From positions 124,001-188,000 of the forward strand of contig NZ_JACAOS010000002.1 of the NCBI RefSeq assembly GCF_013386165.1: a DNA stretch of 64,000 bases, in the 5' to 3' direction. The notes beneath the pieces were generated by a model. It was not told where the DNA came from. It did no database searches and saw nothing but the letters and a program-made list of their open reading frames with translations. Positions 1-8,452 of the stretch are shown here, in pieces (position 1 is the first letter of the stretch; each line of letters starts with the position of its first letter). Source of the stretch: Pseudomonas gingeri. GTDB lineage: Bacteria > Pseudomonadota > Gammaproteobacteria > Pseudomonadales > Pseudomonadaceae. A program made the position numbers and the translations under genes.

Positions 1-272
1 GAGCAATAAGTTCTGATTTTTATTGTTTGTGTGTAATCAGGCCGTGGTGGCTGTTGCTAATGAATGTTTTTTTAGTCGCGTATTTTGAGGTGAAAAGGAT
101 GTCGCATGCACGGCGATGAGTATTGAGAGCACTATATTCTTCTCAATGCTCCAGGCGCAAAAAAAGAGCTGAGGCTTAAGGCGCCCGGATTGTTGAGTCG
201 CTAAAGATTTGTAATGGCACGGCCCCGTCAGCAGGGTCGCACTGACACAACTGATATTGAAGTGGTGAAGAA
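1..272. promoter_or_regulatory. Leader region upstream of gmd
   Basis: No gene is visible here. The stretch is AT-rich and probably carries the promoter of the polysaccharide locus. A 7-base inverted repeat (ATTGAGA at 122-128, TCTCAAT at 141-147) could form a weak hairpin. I did not see a JUMPStart/ops element. A purine-rich run just before 273 serves as the ribosome binding site of gmd. Confidence 0.35.
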
Positions 273-1367
273 ATGAGTGAGAAAAAAGTAGCTTTGATTA
301 CCGGTATCACCGGGCAAGACGGGGCTTATCTGGCGGAGTTCCTCCTCAAGAAGGGATACGCCGTTCATGGGGTCAAACGCCGTAGTTCGATGTTCAATAC
401 CGCGCGTATCGACCACTTGTACCATGACCCGCATGCGCAAGGCTACGATCTGACCTTGCATCATGGTGACCTCACCGACTCGAGCAGCTTGATTCGCATC
501 GTCCAGGAAGTTCAGCCGGATGAGATCTACAACTTGGCCGCTCAAAGCCATGTTGCTGTTTCTTTTGAAGAACCCGAGTACACGGCCAACTCCGATGCAC
601 TTGGCGCCTTGCGGCTGCTTGAGGCGATTCGGATTGCCGGTCTTGAGAAAAAGACCCGGTTTTACCAGGCCTCTACTTCCGAGCTGTACGGCTTGGTGCA
701 AGAAACGCCGCAGAAAGAAACCACTCCGTTCTACCCGCGTTCTCCTTATGCCGTAGCCAAGTTGTACGCCTACTGGATGACCGTCAACTATCGAGAGTCC
801 TATGGCATCTACGCGTGTAACGGTATTTTGTTCAACCACGAATCGCCGATCCGTGGTGAAACATTTGTAACCCGCAAGATCACCCGTGCTCTGGCGCGAA
901 TCAAACTGGGCCTTCAAGAGTGCCTGTACCTGGGGAACATGAACGCGTTGCGTGATTGGGGGCATGCCCGTGACTACGTTGAAATGCAGTGGCTCATGTT
1001 GCAGCAAGAGGTTGCGGAAGACTACGTGATCGCGACAGGCGAACAGCACTCGGTTCGAGAGTTTGTCGAGTTGGCCGCTCAGGAAATTAACATCAAGATC
1101 CGCTGGGAAGGGCAGGGGGTTGAGGAAAAGGGTTACGATGCCGCGACCAACAAATGCATCGTCGCGGTTGATCCGCGCTATTTCCGGCCTGCCGAAGTAG
1201 AAACGTTGCTCGGTGACCCAAGCAAGGCCAAGGAAAAACTGGGTTGGGTGCCGGTGACCAGTTTTGCCGAACTCGTGAAAGAGATGATGCAGGAAGATAT
1301 GCGCGAAGCAGACCGGGATCAACTGGTCAAATCCCATGGCTATAAATATTTCAACTACCAAGAGTAA
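273..1367 (+). CDS. gmd: GDP-mannose 4,6-dehydratase
   Basis: Converts GDP-D-mannose to GDP-4-keto-6-deoxy-D-mannose in the cytoplasm, the entry step for GDP-perosamine, GDP-rhamnose and GDP-fucose. The 364 aa protein has the usual length for Gmd. It shows the N-terminal Rossmann motif GITGQDG (residues 11-17), the active-site segment STSELYG with Thr135 and Glu137, and the SDR pair Tyr159/Lys163 in SPYAVAK. The start has a purine-rich ribosome binding site just upstream. It is the first gene of the polysaccharide locus and lies 9 bases before the aminotransferase that probably uses its product. No Rmd, Fcl or WbpW gene is nearby, so the perosamine branch is the most likely fate. Confidence 0.95.
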   Translation: MSEKKVALITGITGQDGAYLAEFLLKKGYAVHGVKRRSSMFNTARIDHLYHDPHAQGYDLTLHHGDLTDSSSLIRIVQEVQPDEIYNLAAQSHVAVSFEEPEYTANSDALGALRLLEAIRIAGLEKKTRFYQASTSELYGLVQETPQKETTPFYPRSPYAVAKLYAYWMTVNYRESYGIYACNGILFNHESPIRGETFVTRKITRALARIKLGLQECLYLGNMNALRDWGHARDYVEMQWLMLQQEVAEDYVIATGEQHSVREFVELAAQEINIKIRWEGQGVEEKGYDAATNKCIVAVDPRYFRPAEVETLLGDPSKAKEKLGWVPVTSFAELVKEMMQEDMREADRDQLVKSHGYKYFNYQE

Positions 1368-1376
1368 GGGGCTGAG

Positions 1377-2462
1377 ATGATCCCGGTTTATCAGCCTCAT
1401 CTGGGCGGTCGCGAAAAGGAATATGTCAATCAATGTCTTGATTCGACATGGATCTCTTCGCGTGGTGAGTTCATTTCGCGTTTCGAAAATGCGTTTGCTC
1501 AATACATTGGTTCAGAACATGCGACTACCGTAAGCAATGGCACCGTAGCCCTGCACCTGGCGATGGCGGCTTTGGGGCTGGGTCCGGGTGACGAGGTGAT
1601 CGTTCCGACGCTCACCTACATCGCTTCGGTCAATACCGTTATGCAAACTGGCGCCCGAGTGGTCTTTGCCGAGTCGTTGGCTGACACCTGGAACGTCAGT
1701 GTTGCCGACATCAAGAGCCGAATCACCGAGAACACCAAGGCTGTCATGGTGGTTCATCTGTACGGTCTGGCTTGTGACATGGATGAGATCGTCGCGTTGT
1801 GCAATGAGCACAACCTGTTGCTGATCGAGGATTGTGCCGAAGCGTTTGGCTCGCTGTACAAGGGGCAACATGTAGGCACCTTCGGCGATGTGGCGACATT
1901 CAGCTTCTTCGGCAACAAGACCATCACTACCGGAGAGGGTGGGATGGTCGTTTGCAGGGACAGGGTTGTTCATGACAAGGCCTGTCATCTGAAAAGCCAG
2001 GGCGTGAGCAAGACACGTGAGTATTGGCACGATGAGTTGGCTTTTAACTATCGTATGACCAATATCTGTGCGGCCATTGGGCTTGCGCAACTGGAGCGGG
2101 CGGATGAGATACTTGCTCGCAAGCGCCAGGTGGCCGACTGGTACCGCGAGGCGCTGGTGGGGCTGCCATTGGCCCTGCATGCCGAGCAGCCAGGCACACG
2201 TCATTCCTACTGGATGTGTTCCATCCAGCTGGATGACGCAGAGCAGCGCAAAGGGTTGCGAGATCACTTGAAGGCGCAGGAAATTGAAACACGCCCTCTC
2301 TTTCCACCCGCTCATACCATGCCTCATTGTAGAACTGACGAAGTTTTTGCCGTGGCGCAGGATCTCAGCTTGCGTGGGGTTAACCTACCCAGCTATCCGA
2401 CGCTGAGTCGTGATCAGGTGTGGCAGGTGGCGAATGAGATTCGGAAATATTTTTCGAGTTGA
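1377..2462 (+). CDS. per: GDP-perosamine synthase-type aminotransferase (DegT/DnrJ/EryC1/StrS)
   Basis: A PLP-dependent sugar aminotransferase of 361 aa that probably converts GDP-4-keto-6-deoxymannose plus glutamate to GDP-perosamine. The opening residues (IPVYQPHLGG...YVNQCLDSTW) resemble Per/RfbE proteins as I remember them. The internal-aldimine lysine is Lys181 in FFGNKTITTGEGG, and the PLP-phosphate segment SNGTVALH is at 53-60. It follows gmd by 9 bases, which supports the substrate assignment. A different 4-amino sugar synthase of the same family is possible, because these enzymes cannot be separated securely by eye. The gene differs clearly from the second DegT aminotransferase of the locus at 10166. 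Confidence 0.8.
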   Translation: MIPVYQPHLGGREKEYVNQCLDSTWISSRGEFISRFENAFAQYIGSEHATTVSNGTVALHLAMAALGLGPGDEVIVPTLTYIASVNTVMQTGARVVFAESLADTWNVSVADIKSRITENTKAVMVVHLYGLACDMDEIVALCNEHNLLLIEDCAEAFGSLYKGQHVGTFGDVATFSFFGNKTITTGEGGMVVCRDRVVHDKACHLKSQGVSKTREYWHDELAFNYRMTNICAAIGLAQLERADEILARKRQVADWYREALVGLPLALHAEQPGTRHSYWMCSIQLDDAEQRKGLRDHLKAQEIETRPLFPPAHTMPHCRTDEVFAVAQDLSLRGVNLPSYPTLSRDQVWQVANEIRKYFSS

Positions 2463-2565
2463 ACGAGTCGTGATCGCGGCCGAGTAATCGGCTGCGATTC
2501 CATCATGGTGCATTGACGTTGCTGAAATGATGGTTTGAACTTAATGAACGCTTGAAGGTGGATCG

Positions 2566-3348
2566 ATGTTTTCGTACTTCTCTCGTGTATGGGCGGCCCG
2601 GTATTTTTGGGTACACCTTGCGCTGGCTGATTTGAGATCGAGGTGGAGGCGGTCTTTTTTTGGTGTCACTTGGTCAATTATACAGCCGCTGGGGCTGACC
2701 TGTTTGTTGGCGTTGGTATTCAGTCGGATTCTTCATACTGATATTGTGACCTATGCACCCTACATTCTCTCGGGGATTATTGTCTGGGAGTATATCTCTG
2801 CGAATACCATCGGCGGTTCGCTTTCGTTTGTCCAGGCGGATGCTTATATAAAACAGTGCAATCATCCCCTGGCGATCTACACGCTGAGAAATATTCTGAG
2901 CAGCTCCATTGTTTTAATGCTAGCGAGTCTTTCTCTTTATGGGTGGGTCGCTATCGTGCTACCCGAAAATTTTGGCTGGAGCTGGTTGGCCACGTTAACC
3001 ATTTACCCAGTTTTAGCGGCAATCGCTTGGCCCGTTTCAACCCTGCTGGCCTATGTCAGCACCCGTTTCAGAGACGTACCGCATGCGCTTGGGCTGGTCA
3101 TGCAGTCGTTGTGGTTTATCTCCCCGGTCTACTTTGAGGAGAAAATGTTCAGGAGCGGCGGGTTGCACGCTCTGGTGGACTACAACCCCATTTATCATAT
3201 TCTTCAATTACTCAGGGCGCCCTTGCTGCATGGGGAGTGGCCGACCCTTGAGAATTACGTGTTCAGTTTGGGGACTGCCTTGGTGCTGGGGCTGATCGCT
3301 ATTCTGGTCGGGTATAAATCTGAGCGAAAGGTGATTTTCTACTTATGA
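2566..3348 (+). CDS. wzm: Polysaccharide ABC exporter, permease subunit (Wzm type)
   Basis: Integral inner-membrane protein of 260 aa, the usual size for the ABC-2 family permeases that move finished, undecaprenyl-linked O-polysaccharide across the membrane. The sequence has an amphipathic N-terminus (WAARYFWVHLALADLRSRWRR cut short here) followed by about six hydrophobic segments, for example around residues 45-65, 110-135, 145-170 and 235-255. A good ribosome binding site (GAAGGTGG) precedes the ATG. The stop overlaps the start of the ATPase gene by 4 bases, so the two subunits are translationally coupled. Its presence, and the absence of any wzx/wzy gene, indicates the ABC-transporter-dependent route of O-antigen assembly. 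Confidence 0.88.
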   Translation: MFSYFSRVWAARYFWVHLALADLRSRWRRSFFGVTWSIIQPLGLTCLLALVFSRILHTDIVTYAPYILSGIIVWEYISANTIGGSLSFVQADAYIKQCNHPLAIYTLRNILSSSIVLMLASLSLYGWVAIVLPENFGWSWLATLTIYPVLAAIAWPVSTLLAYVSTRFRDVPHALGLVMQSLWFISPVYFEEKMFRSGGLHALVDYNPIYHILQLLRAPLLHGEWPTLENYVFSLGTALVLGLIAILVGYKSERKVIFYL

Positions 3349-4100
3349 AGAAAAATCGTATTTTACTCGAGAATGTGAATCTGCATTATGCGGCGATGGC
3401 TTATCGAGAGCGATCGTTGAAGTCGCTGATGGCCAGTGCTTTTAAAAAAGCCGCCCGGAATAAACAGATCGCGGATATTCATGCATTGAAGAATGTCAAT
3501 GTGGAAATCAATAGCGGTGAGCGTGTAGGGCTGTTGGGCCATAACGGCGCTGGGAAAAGCACCTTTTTGAAAACTGTTGCCGGCTTATATCCTGTTTCAA
3601 GTGGCGTTTTGCAAGTCAGTGGCCAAGTCAGGTCACTTTTTGATTTAAGCCTTGGGTTTGAGCCCGATGCAACGGGCAGAGAGAATATCCTTTATCGCGG
3701 TTTGCTGCTTGGTCTCTCGCCCAAGTTTATGCGCCAAAAGGAAGAGGAAATTGTTGCCTTTGCCGGGCTTGGAGAGTTTATCGACTATCCTATAAAGACC
3801 TATTCTGCAGGTATGCAGGTTCGCTTGGCGTTTGCTATATCAACCACAGTGGGTGGCGATATTCTGTTGCTGGACGAAGTGATCGGTGCGGGCGATGCGA
3901 ATTTCATGGAAAAGGCCCGCTCACGAATTACCTCATTGATTGAGCAGGCAGAGATTCTGGTACTTGCCTCTCATGATTTTAATGCGCTGAAGTCTATCTG
4001 TACCCGCGGCTTGGTGTTTCATCATGGTGTTGTTGTCTATGACGGTGATATCGAAGATGCCATTGTGGAGTACAAGATTGTTAATGCGTCGGTTCAGTAA
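3345..4100 (+). CDS. wzt: Polysaccharide ABC exporter, ATPase subunit (Wzt type, short form)
   Basis: ATP-binding partner of the Wzm permease, 251 aa. It shows Walker A GHNGAGKST (about residues 65-73), the signature YSAGMQ (153-158) and Walker B ILLLDEVIGAGD (173-184). The protein ends after the nucleotide-binding domain. It therefore lacks the C-terminal carbohydrate-binding domain that longer Wzt proteins (about 400 aa or more, as in E. coli O9a) use to recognise a terminally capped chain. It is the size of exporters that do not need a cap. The start overlaps the wzm stop (ATGA). The last 20 residues are not obviously shortened by a frameshift: no carbohydrate-binding domain is recognisable in the 39 bases before the next gene. 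Confidence 0.88.
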   Translation: MKKNRILLENVNLHYAAMAYRERSLKSLMASAFKKAARNKQIADIHALKNVNVEINSGERVGLLGHNGAGKSTFLKTVAGLYPVSSGVLQVSGQVRSLFDLSLGFEPDATGRENILYRGLLLGLSPKFMRQKEEEIVAFAGLGEFIDYPIKTYSAGMQVRLAFAISTTVGGDILLLDEVIGAGDANFMEKARSRITSLIEQAEILVLASHDFNALKSICTRGLVFHHGVVVYDGDIEDAIVEYKIVNASVQ

Positions 4101-4139
4101 TAGAGCGCCCGTTGAGTGCTGGGTATGAGAGGTGAAGCC

Positions 4140-4769
4140 GTGGCAGTCTATTCGGGTTTGTTGATTCTCGGTTTTGGTGGTCATGCTCGCAGCATCGCCG
4201 ATGTTGGACTGAGTGCTGGCATTGCCCGGCTCTGCTTCGTCGATAAGAATGCTCGTCCTGACGAGTCTTTCGTTGGGTTCGAGGTATTGCCCGAATGGGT
4301 GGGCGAACTCCCGGAGGGGTGGGCAGTCATCCCGGGAAGTGGTGATAATTTCAAACGACAGTCTCAGCTGGCGTTTGCTACTGAACAAGGTTGGCCCATC
4401 GCGACACTCGTGGCGCCTACTGCCACGTTGGGGGTTGGATCGACAGTCGGGGCGGGCAGCTTTGTTGCGCAACACGCACATGTGGGGCCGATGGCCAGTG
4501 TTGGTAAAGGGTGCATTGTGAATTCGGGGGCGATTATCGAGCATGACTGTGTCGTTGGGGACTACACGCACGTTTCCATCGGTGCCTGCGTGGCAGGACG
4601 CAGCAGGATCGGCCGATATTGTTTTCTGGGCGCAGGGTCAACGGTCATTGATGGTTTGAGTATTACTGATAGCGTGATACTCGGTGCTGGGGGGTGCGCA
4701 ACTCAGGCGCTTGAGTTGTCGGGTACCTATGTGGGTGTGCCTGCTCGATTAATAAGTGGGATGCGCTGA
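4140..4769 (+). CDS. Sugar N-acetyltransferase, PglD/NeuD/PerB-like
   Basis: Probably transfers acetyl from acetyl-CoA to the 4-amino group of GDP-perosamine. The protein has a Rossmann-like nucleotide-sugar domain starting with LLILGFGGHARS and a left-handed beta-helix of hexapeptide repeats in the C-terminal half (for example VGKGCIVNSGAIIEHD). The His in IEHDCVVGD matches the catalytic-base position of PglD-type enzymes. I chose GTG at 4140 because GAGAGGTGA lies five bases upstream; ATG at 4125 or GTG at 4116 would give a protein 5 or 8 residues longer. Position between wzt and a glycosyltransferase, just after gmd and per, supports an N-acetylperosamine product. O-acetylation of another sugar cannot be excluded. 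Confidence 0.72.
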   Translation: MAVYSGLLILGFGGHARSIADVGLSAGIARLCFVDKNARPDESFVGFEVLPEWVGELPEGWAVIPGSGDNFKRQSQLAFATEQGWPIATLVAPTATLGVGSTVGAGSFVAQHAHVGPMASVGKGCIVNSGAIIEHDCVVGDYTHVSIGACVAGRSRIGRYCFLGAGSTVIDGLSITDSVILGAGGCATQALELSGTYVGVPARLISGMR

Positions 4770-4772
4770 AAA

Positions 4773-5885
4773 TTGAAAGTTCTTCATTTTTTTAAAACCT
4801 ATTACCCAGAAACGATGGGTGGTACTGAACAAGTTATCTTTCAGTTGGCCGAAGCCGGGATAGCGCATGGCGTCAATTCCGAGGTTTTATACCTCAGTGA
4901 GCGGGGGGCGACGCGTGGGCAGCGCCTGGGTCAGCACCTTACGCATACCTCAAAGCTTGATCTGCATGTGGCATCGACAGGTTTTTCGCTCTCGGCATTC
5001 AGGGATTTTAAAGAGTTGGCGCATGAGGCGGACATCATAAACTACCACTTTCCGTGGCCCTTTATGGATGTCGTACACTTTTGGACCGGTGTGCGCAAGC
5101 CAACAGTCGTCAGTTATCACTCGGACATAGTCAAGCAGAAAACCTTGTTACGGTTGTATCAGCCGTTGATGCACCACTTTCTGAGTCGGGTCGATAGAAT
5201 CGTTGCTTCGTCTGCAAACTATGTCGAAAGTAGTCCAACATTAGGTGCTTTCAAGGAAAAGCTGTCAATTATTCCTATCGGACTGGACCGAAACACTTAC
5301 CCTGCCGTGACTCCCGAGAAGCTTTCATTCTGGAAGTCTTCCGTAGGTGATCGGTTCTTTCTTTTTATCGGTGCGCTGCGTTATTACAAAGGTCTTGACT
5401 ATCTATTGGAGGCCGCGTCGACGGTGCCCTATCCCATTGTCATTCTGGGGCAGGGGGCGATGGAGTGCGAGTTGAAAGCGAAATCCCAACGATTGGGATT
5501 ATCCAATGTTCGCTTTTTAGGTGGCCTTTCGGATCCTGATAAGGCCGCCTTGCTCCAATTGTGCTATGGCTTGGTTTTTCCGTCGCACTTGCGTTCAGAG
5601 GCATTTGGTATTTCCTTGCTGGAGGCGGCGATGTTTGGTAAGCCGCTGATCTCCTGTGAGATTGGTACCGGTACCAGCTATATCAATATTGGCGGCGAAA
5701 CCGGTTTGGTGGTTCCTCCAGCCAACCCTCCGGCGTTGGCTGATGCGATGAGACAGCTGTGGGAGGGGCCTGCTGTGGCGGCGGAGATGGGACGTCGGGC
5801 TGCTTTGCGTTTCGAGCAGCTCTTTACTGCAGATGATATGGCCCGTGCTTATGCTGAAGTCTATCGTAAGCTGCTTTCTCGATAG
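4773..5885 (+). CDS. Glycosyltransferase family 4 (WbpZ-like opening)
   Basis: A cytoplasmic GT-B glycosyltransferase of 370 aa, probably adding a GDP-activated 6-deoxy sugar to the growing lipid-linked chain. The N-terminal donor-side loop VLHFFKTYYPETMGGTEQV resembles WbpZ-type GDP-sugar transferases of Pseudomonas. The C-terminal half has the GT4 segment FPSHLRSEAFGISLLEAA, whose E-x7-E pattern binds the nucleotide sugar. The only start that keeps the full N-terminal motif is TTG at 4773, three bases after the previous stop, so low-efficiency initiation or coupling is likely. The gene is followed by a 272-base gap that holds a strong hairpin. Confidence 0.78.
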   Translation: MKVLHFFKTYYPETMGGTEQVIFQLAEAGIAHGVNSEVLYLSERGATRGQRLGQHLTHTSKLDLHVASTGFSLSAFRDFKELAHEADIINYHFPWPFMDVVHFWTGVRKPTVVSYHSDIVKQKTLLRLYQPLMHHFLSRVDRIVASSANYVESSPTLGAFKEKLSIIPIGLDRNTYPAVTPEKLSFWKSSVGDRFFLFIGALRYYKGLDYLLEAASTVPYPIVILGQGAMECELKAKSQRLGLSNVRFLGGLSDPDKAALLQLCYGLVFPSHLRSEAFGISLLEAAMFGKPLISCEIGTGTSYINIGGETGLVVPPANPPALADAMRQLWEGPAVAAEMGRRAALRFEQLFTADDMARAYAEVYRKLLSR

Positions 5886-6043
5886 TCGTTACCAGGGAAT
5901 TTCAGCATATTTGGCAGATTAGTGGCGATCTGGAATGAACCGCACGTACACTATTGCCCCCAGGTTTGGCAGGATGATGTCGTGTCATTTGTTCGGTGCT
6001 TGATTGAATGGATGCGAAAGCGCTCTGATTGATCAGGCAAGGC

Positions 6044-6077
6044 CCGGTTCAGAACGGGATTTTCCGTTCTGAACTGG
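6044..6077. terminator. Strong perfect hairpin between two glycosyltransferase genes
   Basis: An 11-base perfect inverted repeat, GTTCAGAACGG (6047-6057) and CCGTTCTGAAC (6064-6074), with a 6-base loop GATTTT; a G-U pair and two G-C pairs extend the stem to 6044-6077. No T-run follows, so it is not a textbook rho-independent terminator on the + strand. It could attenuate transcription, protect the RNA end or bind a protein. Confidence 0.5.
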
Positions 6078-6157
6078 CTGCCGCCGTCGCCAACTGGTTT
6101 TTGACAGCAGCGTCAACGACGACATTGCTGCGTACGTAATAGCTAATGGAATAAATA

Positions 6158-8452
6158 ATGTCAGGTAAACCATTGCGAGTGATGTGGCTACTCAATCATG
6201 GATCTGCGCGAAAATTCGAATTGCCCATGCTTAAATCCGTGGGGATCAGCGAGATTTTTCTGCCTAAATCCTATCCTCAGGAGGTTGGTTTTCGATCTGC
6301 CAGTGTCGACTACTCCGAGGATGCGAGCCTGACGATTCCACCTGAAGACCTGGAGATTCTCAACGCTCAGAATTGGTATGTGGCACCGACCAAGGAAGCG
6401 TGGGGTATTGCCAACAAACATTTTGACATTTGTTTTTTTATTTGCCATTCGCCAGGTTTCATGAATGAAGTGTCCCGATCCTTTGAAGGGGCGGCTATTT
6501 GGCGCGCGTATGGGCTCGACAAAACGTTAAGCTACGCAGAAATAGTCAAAATTTGCCACTATGGCAGCCAGTCTGTGAAGCGTTTGGGGCGTAGGCTCTG
6601 GTTCGGCATCGCCTATGATCACCTGGCGAGCATAGAACCGCTTTACCTGCAGAAAAGAAAAGTGTATCTGCCCTTGGGGCTCAGTAATTGCGAACTGACT
6701 CCAACGTGGAGAGGGCGTGATCAGGTTATATTTTTTGTTTGTCCGGATATTGGTTTCAGTAGTTATTACAAGTCGGTGTACGAAGACTTTAAGCGGGATT
6801 TTGGGGAGTTCTCTTACAAGATAGGAGGGTCTCAACCTATTGAGGTTGATGATCCTCATGTACTGGGTTTTGTGACTAACGAAGAGCATGAAAGCAACAT
6901 GAGAGAGTCGAGGCTCATGTTCTATCACTCCCGTGAGCCGAATCACATCCATTACCATCCTTTCGAAGCGATTCGGGTGGGTATGCCTTTGGTCTTTATG
7001 GCAGGAGGGATCCTGGACCGAATGGGGGGGATTGGTTTGCCTGGGCGATGTGAAAGCATAGCTGAGGCGAAGATTAAAATTCGCAAGATATTGAATAACG
7101 ATGAATCGCTGATTCGGCGTATCTGCGAGACCCAGGTCATCCTGCTGGATCCTATGCGCTCAGAGAACTGTGTGGACGCCTGGCGTATCGGCTTCAAACA
7201 GATTGTTTCTGAACTTGAGTCCATCAAGAACGAGCAACGCTTCAAACCTCATGTGAAAAACAAAAAAGTTGCCGTGGTGGTGCCAGTTGAATACCGTGGC
7301 GGCAGCTTGCGTGGGGCAAAACTCATGGCGCAGGCTATTTATGCTGGTGCGCGTGATTGGGATGAGCCCGTCGACGTCGTTTTGGCACACCTTGATGTAC
7401 AGGCTAGTTATAAGGATGAGGAGTTCAAGGACGTCAGTGAACATATCCAGCGTCGAGCATATCGCTGGAAAGTTCTTGATGGGGGCAGTGCGCGCCGCGC
7501 CATGCGGTATGCTGGCCATGATGGTTGGGAACCTGCATCCGAGCAATATATGGTGCCAGATGATGGCATCCAGCAGTTATTGGACTGTGACGCCTGGATC
7601 ATTATTTCTGATCGAATAAGCATTCCTTTGCTTCCATTGCGACCTTGTATATTCGTTGTCTATGATTATTTGCAACGTTATGAAAGACGTATGGCGGGCG
7701 CCGATCAGAACTTTATTCACGCGGTTCGTCACGCGCAAAAAGTCTTGGTGACCACTGAGTTCACCAAGAATGACGCCATTCAGTACGCGGGTGTTGATGA
7801 ACAGCGCCTGGTAAAACTGCCGATGCTCGCACCCGATTTTTCCTGTGAAGATTCGGTGTCTCCAGTCAGCGATGCGAAGGTTTCTCCCTATTTTGTTTGG
7901 ACCACTAACGCGGGCGTGCATAAAAATCACGAAAATGCATTCAAGGCGCTGAGCTTTTATTATGGGAGTCTGAATGGAAAGCTCGATTGCCATATCACCG
8001 GCGTTGATACCAAGAAGCTCCTGAAGAGCTTGCATGATCATCTACAACCGGCGATCAAGGTCGCGAAGTCAAACAGGATCCTGAAAAAGCGCCTGAACTG
8101 GTTGGGTGAACTGCCCGATGATGAGTACCGCTCCGTTCTGCGTGGGGCTGCCTTTCTTTGGCATGCGGGAAAAATCGATAATGGTACGTTCAGCACCATC
8201 GAAGCGGCTTATTTTGGGGTGCCTGCACTCAGCAGTGACTATCCCGCCATGCACGAAATCAATGCTCAGTTTGCATTGAACCTGACGTGGATGGACCCTG
8301 ACGACTATCAGGATATGGCACACAAGCTTAAGGAAATGGAGATGACGTACATTTCCAAGATTGCAAGCCTACCGACCCATGAGCGCTTGAACGAACAGAG
8401 TGTCGGACGTTTGGGCGGAAAATACTGGGAGGTCATCAGGGAATGTCTGTGA
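6158..8452 (+). CDS. Double-domain glycosyltransferase (two GT-B units)
   Basis: A 764 aa protein that appears to hold two GT-B glycosyltransferase units in one chain. The C-terminal half (about 370-764) is a GT4-type unit with WTTNAGVHKNHENAF and the E-x7-E region GTFSTIEAAYFGVPALSS. The N-terminal half has its own GT-B-like signature around 255-285 (HIHYHPFEAIRVGMPLVFMA), preceded by a stretch with no recognised motif. Two donor sites would let the protein add two sugars in turn or polymerise a repeat. The ATG at 6158 has only a weak ribosome binding site. The stop overlaps the next gene by 10 bases, suggesting a paired function. Acceptor and donor sugars are unknown. Confidence 0.72.
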   Translation: MSGKPLRVMWLLNHGSARKFELPMLKSVGISEIFLPKSYPQEVGFRSASVDYSEDASLTIPPEDLEILNAQNWYVAPTKEAWGIANKHFDICFFICHSPGFMNEVSRSFEGAAIWRAYGLDKTLSYAEIVKICHYGSQSVKRLGRRLWFGIAYDHLASIEPLYLQKRKVYLPLGLSNCELTPTWRGRDQVIFFVCPDIGFSSYYKSVYEDFKRDFGEFSYKIGGSQPIEVDDPHVLGFVTNEEHESNMRESRLMFYHSREPNHIHYHPFEAIRVGMPLVFMAGGILDRMGGIGLPGRCESIAEAKIKIRKILNNDESLIRRICETQVILLDPMRSENCVDAWRIGFKQIVSELESIKNEQRFKPHVKNKKVAVVVPVEYRGGSLRGAKLMAQAIYAGARDWDEPVDVVLAHLDVQASYKDEEFKDVSEHIQRRAYRWKVLDGGSARRAMRYAGHDGWEPASEQYMVPDDGIQQLLDCDAWIIISDRISIPLLPLRPCIFVVYDYLQRYERRMAGADQNFIHAVRHAQKVLVTTEFTKNDAIQYAGVDEQRLVKLPMLAPDFSCEDSVSPVSDAKVSPYFVWTTNAGVHKNHENAFKALSFYYGSLNGKLDCHITGVDTKKLLKSLHDHLQPAIKVAKSNRILKKRLNWLGELPDDEYRSVLRGAAFLWHAGKIDNGTFSTIEAAYFGVPALSSDYPAMHEINAQFALNLTWMDPDDYQDMAHKLKEMEMTYISKIASLPTHERLNEQSVGRLGGKYWEVIRECL

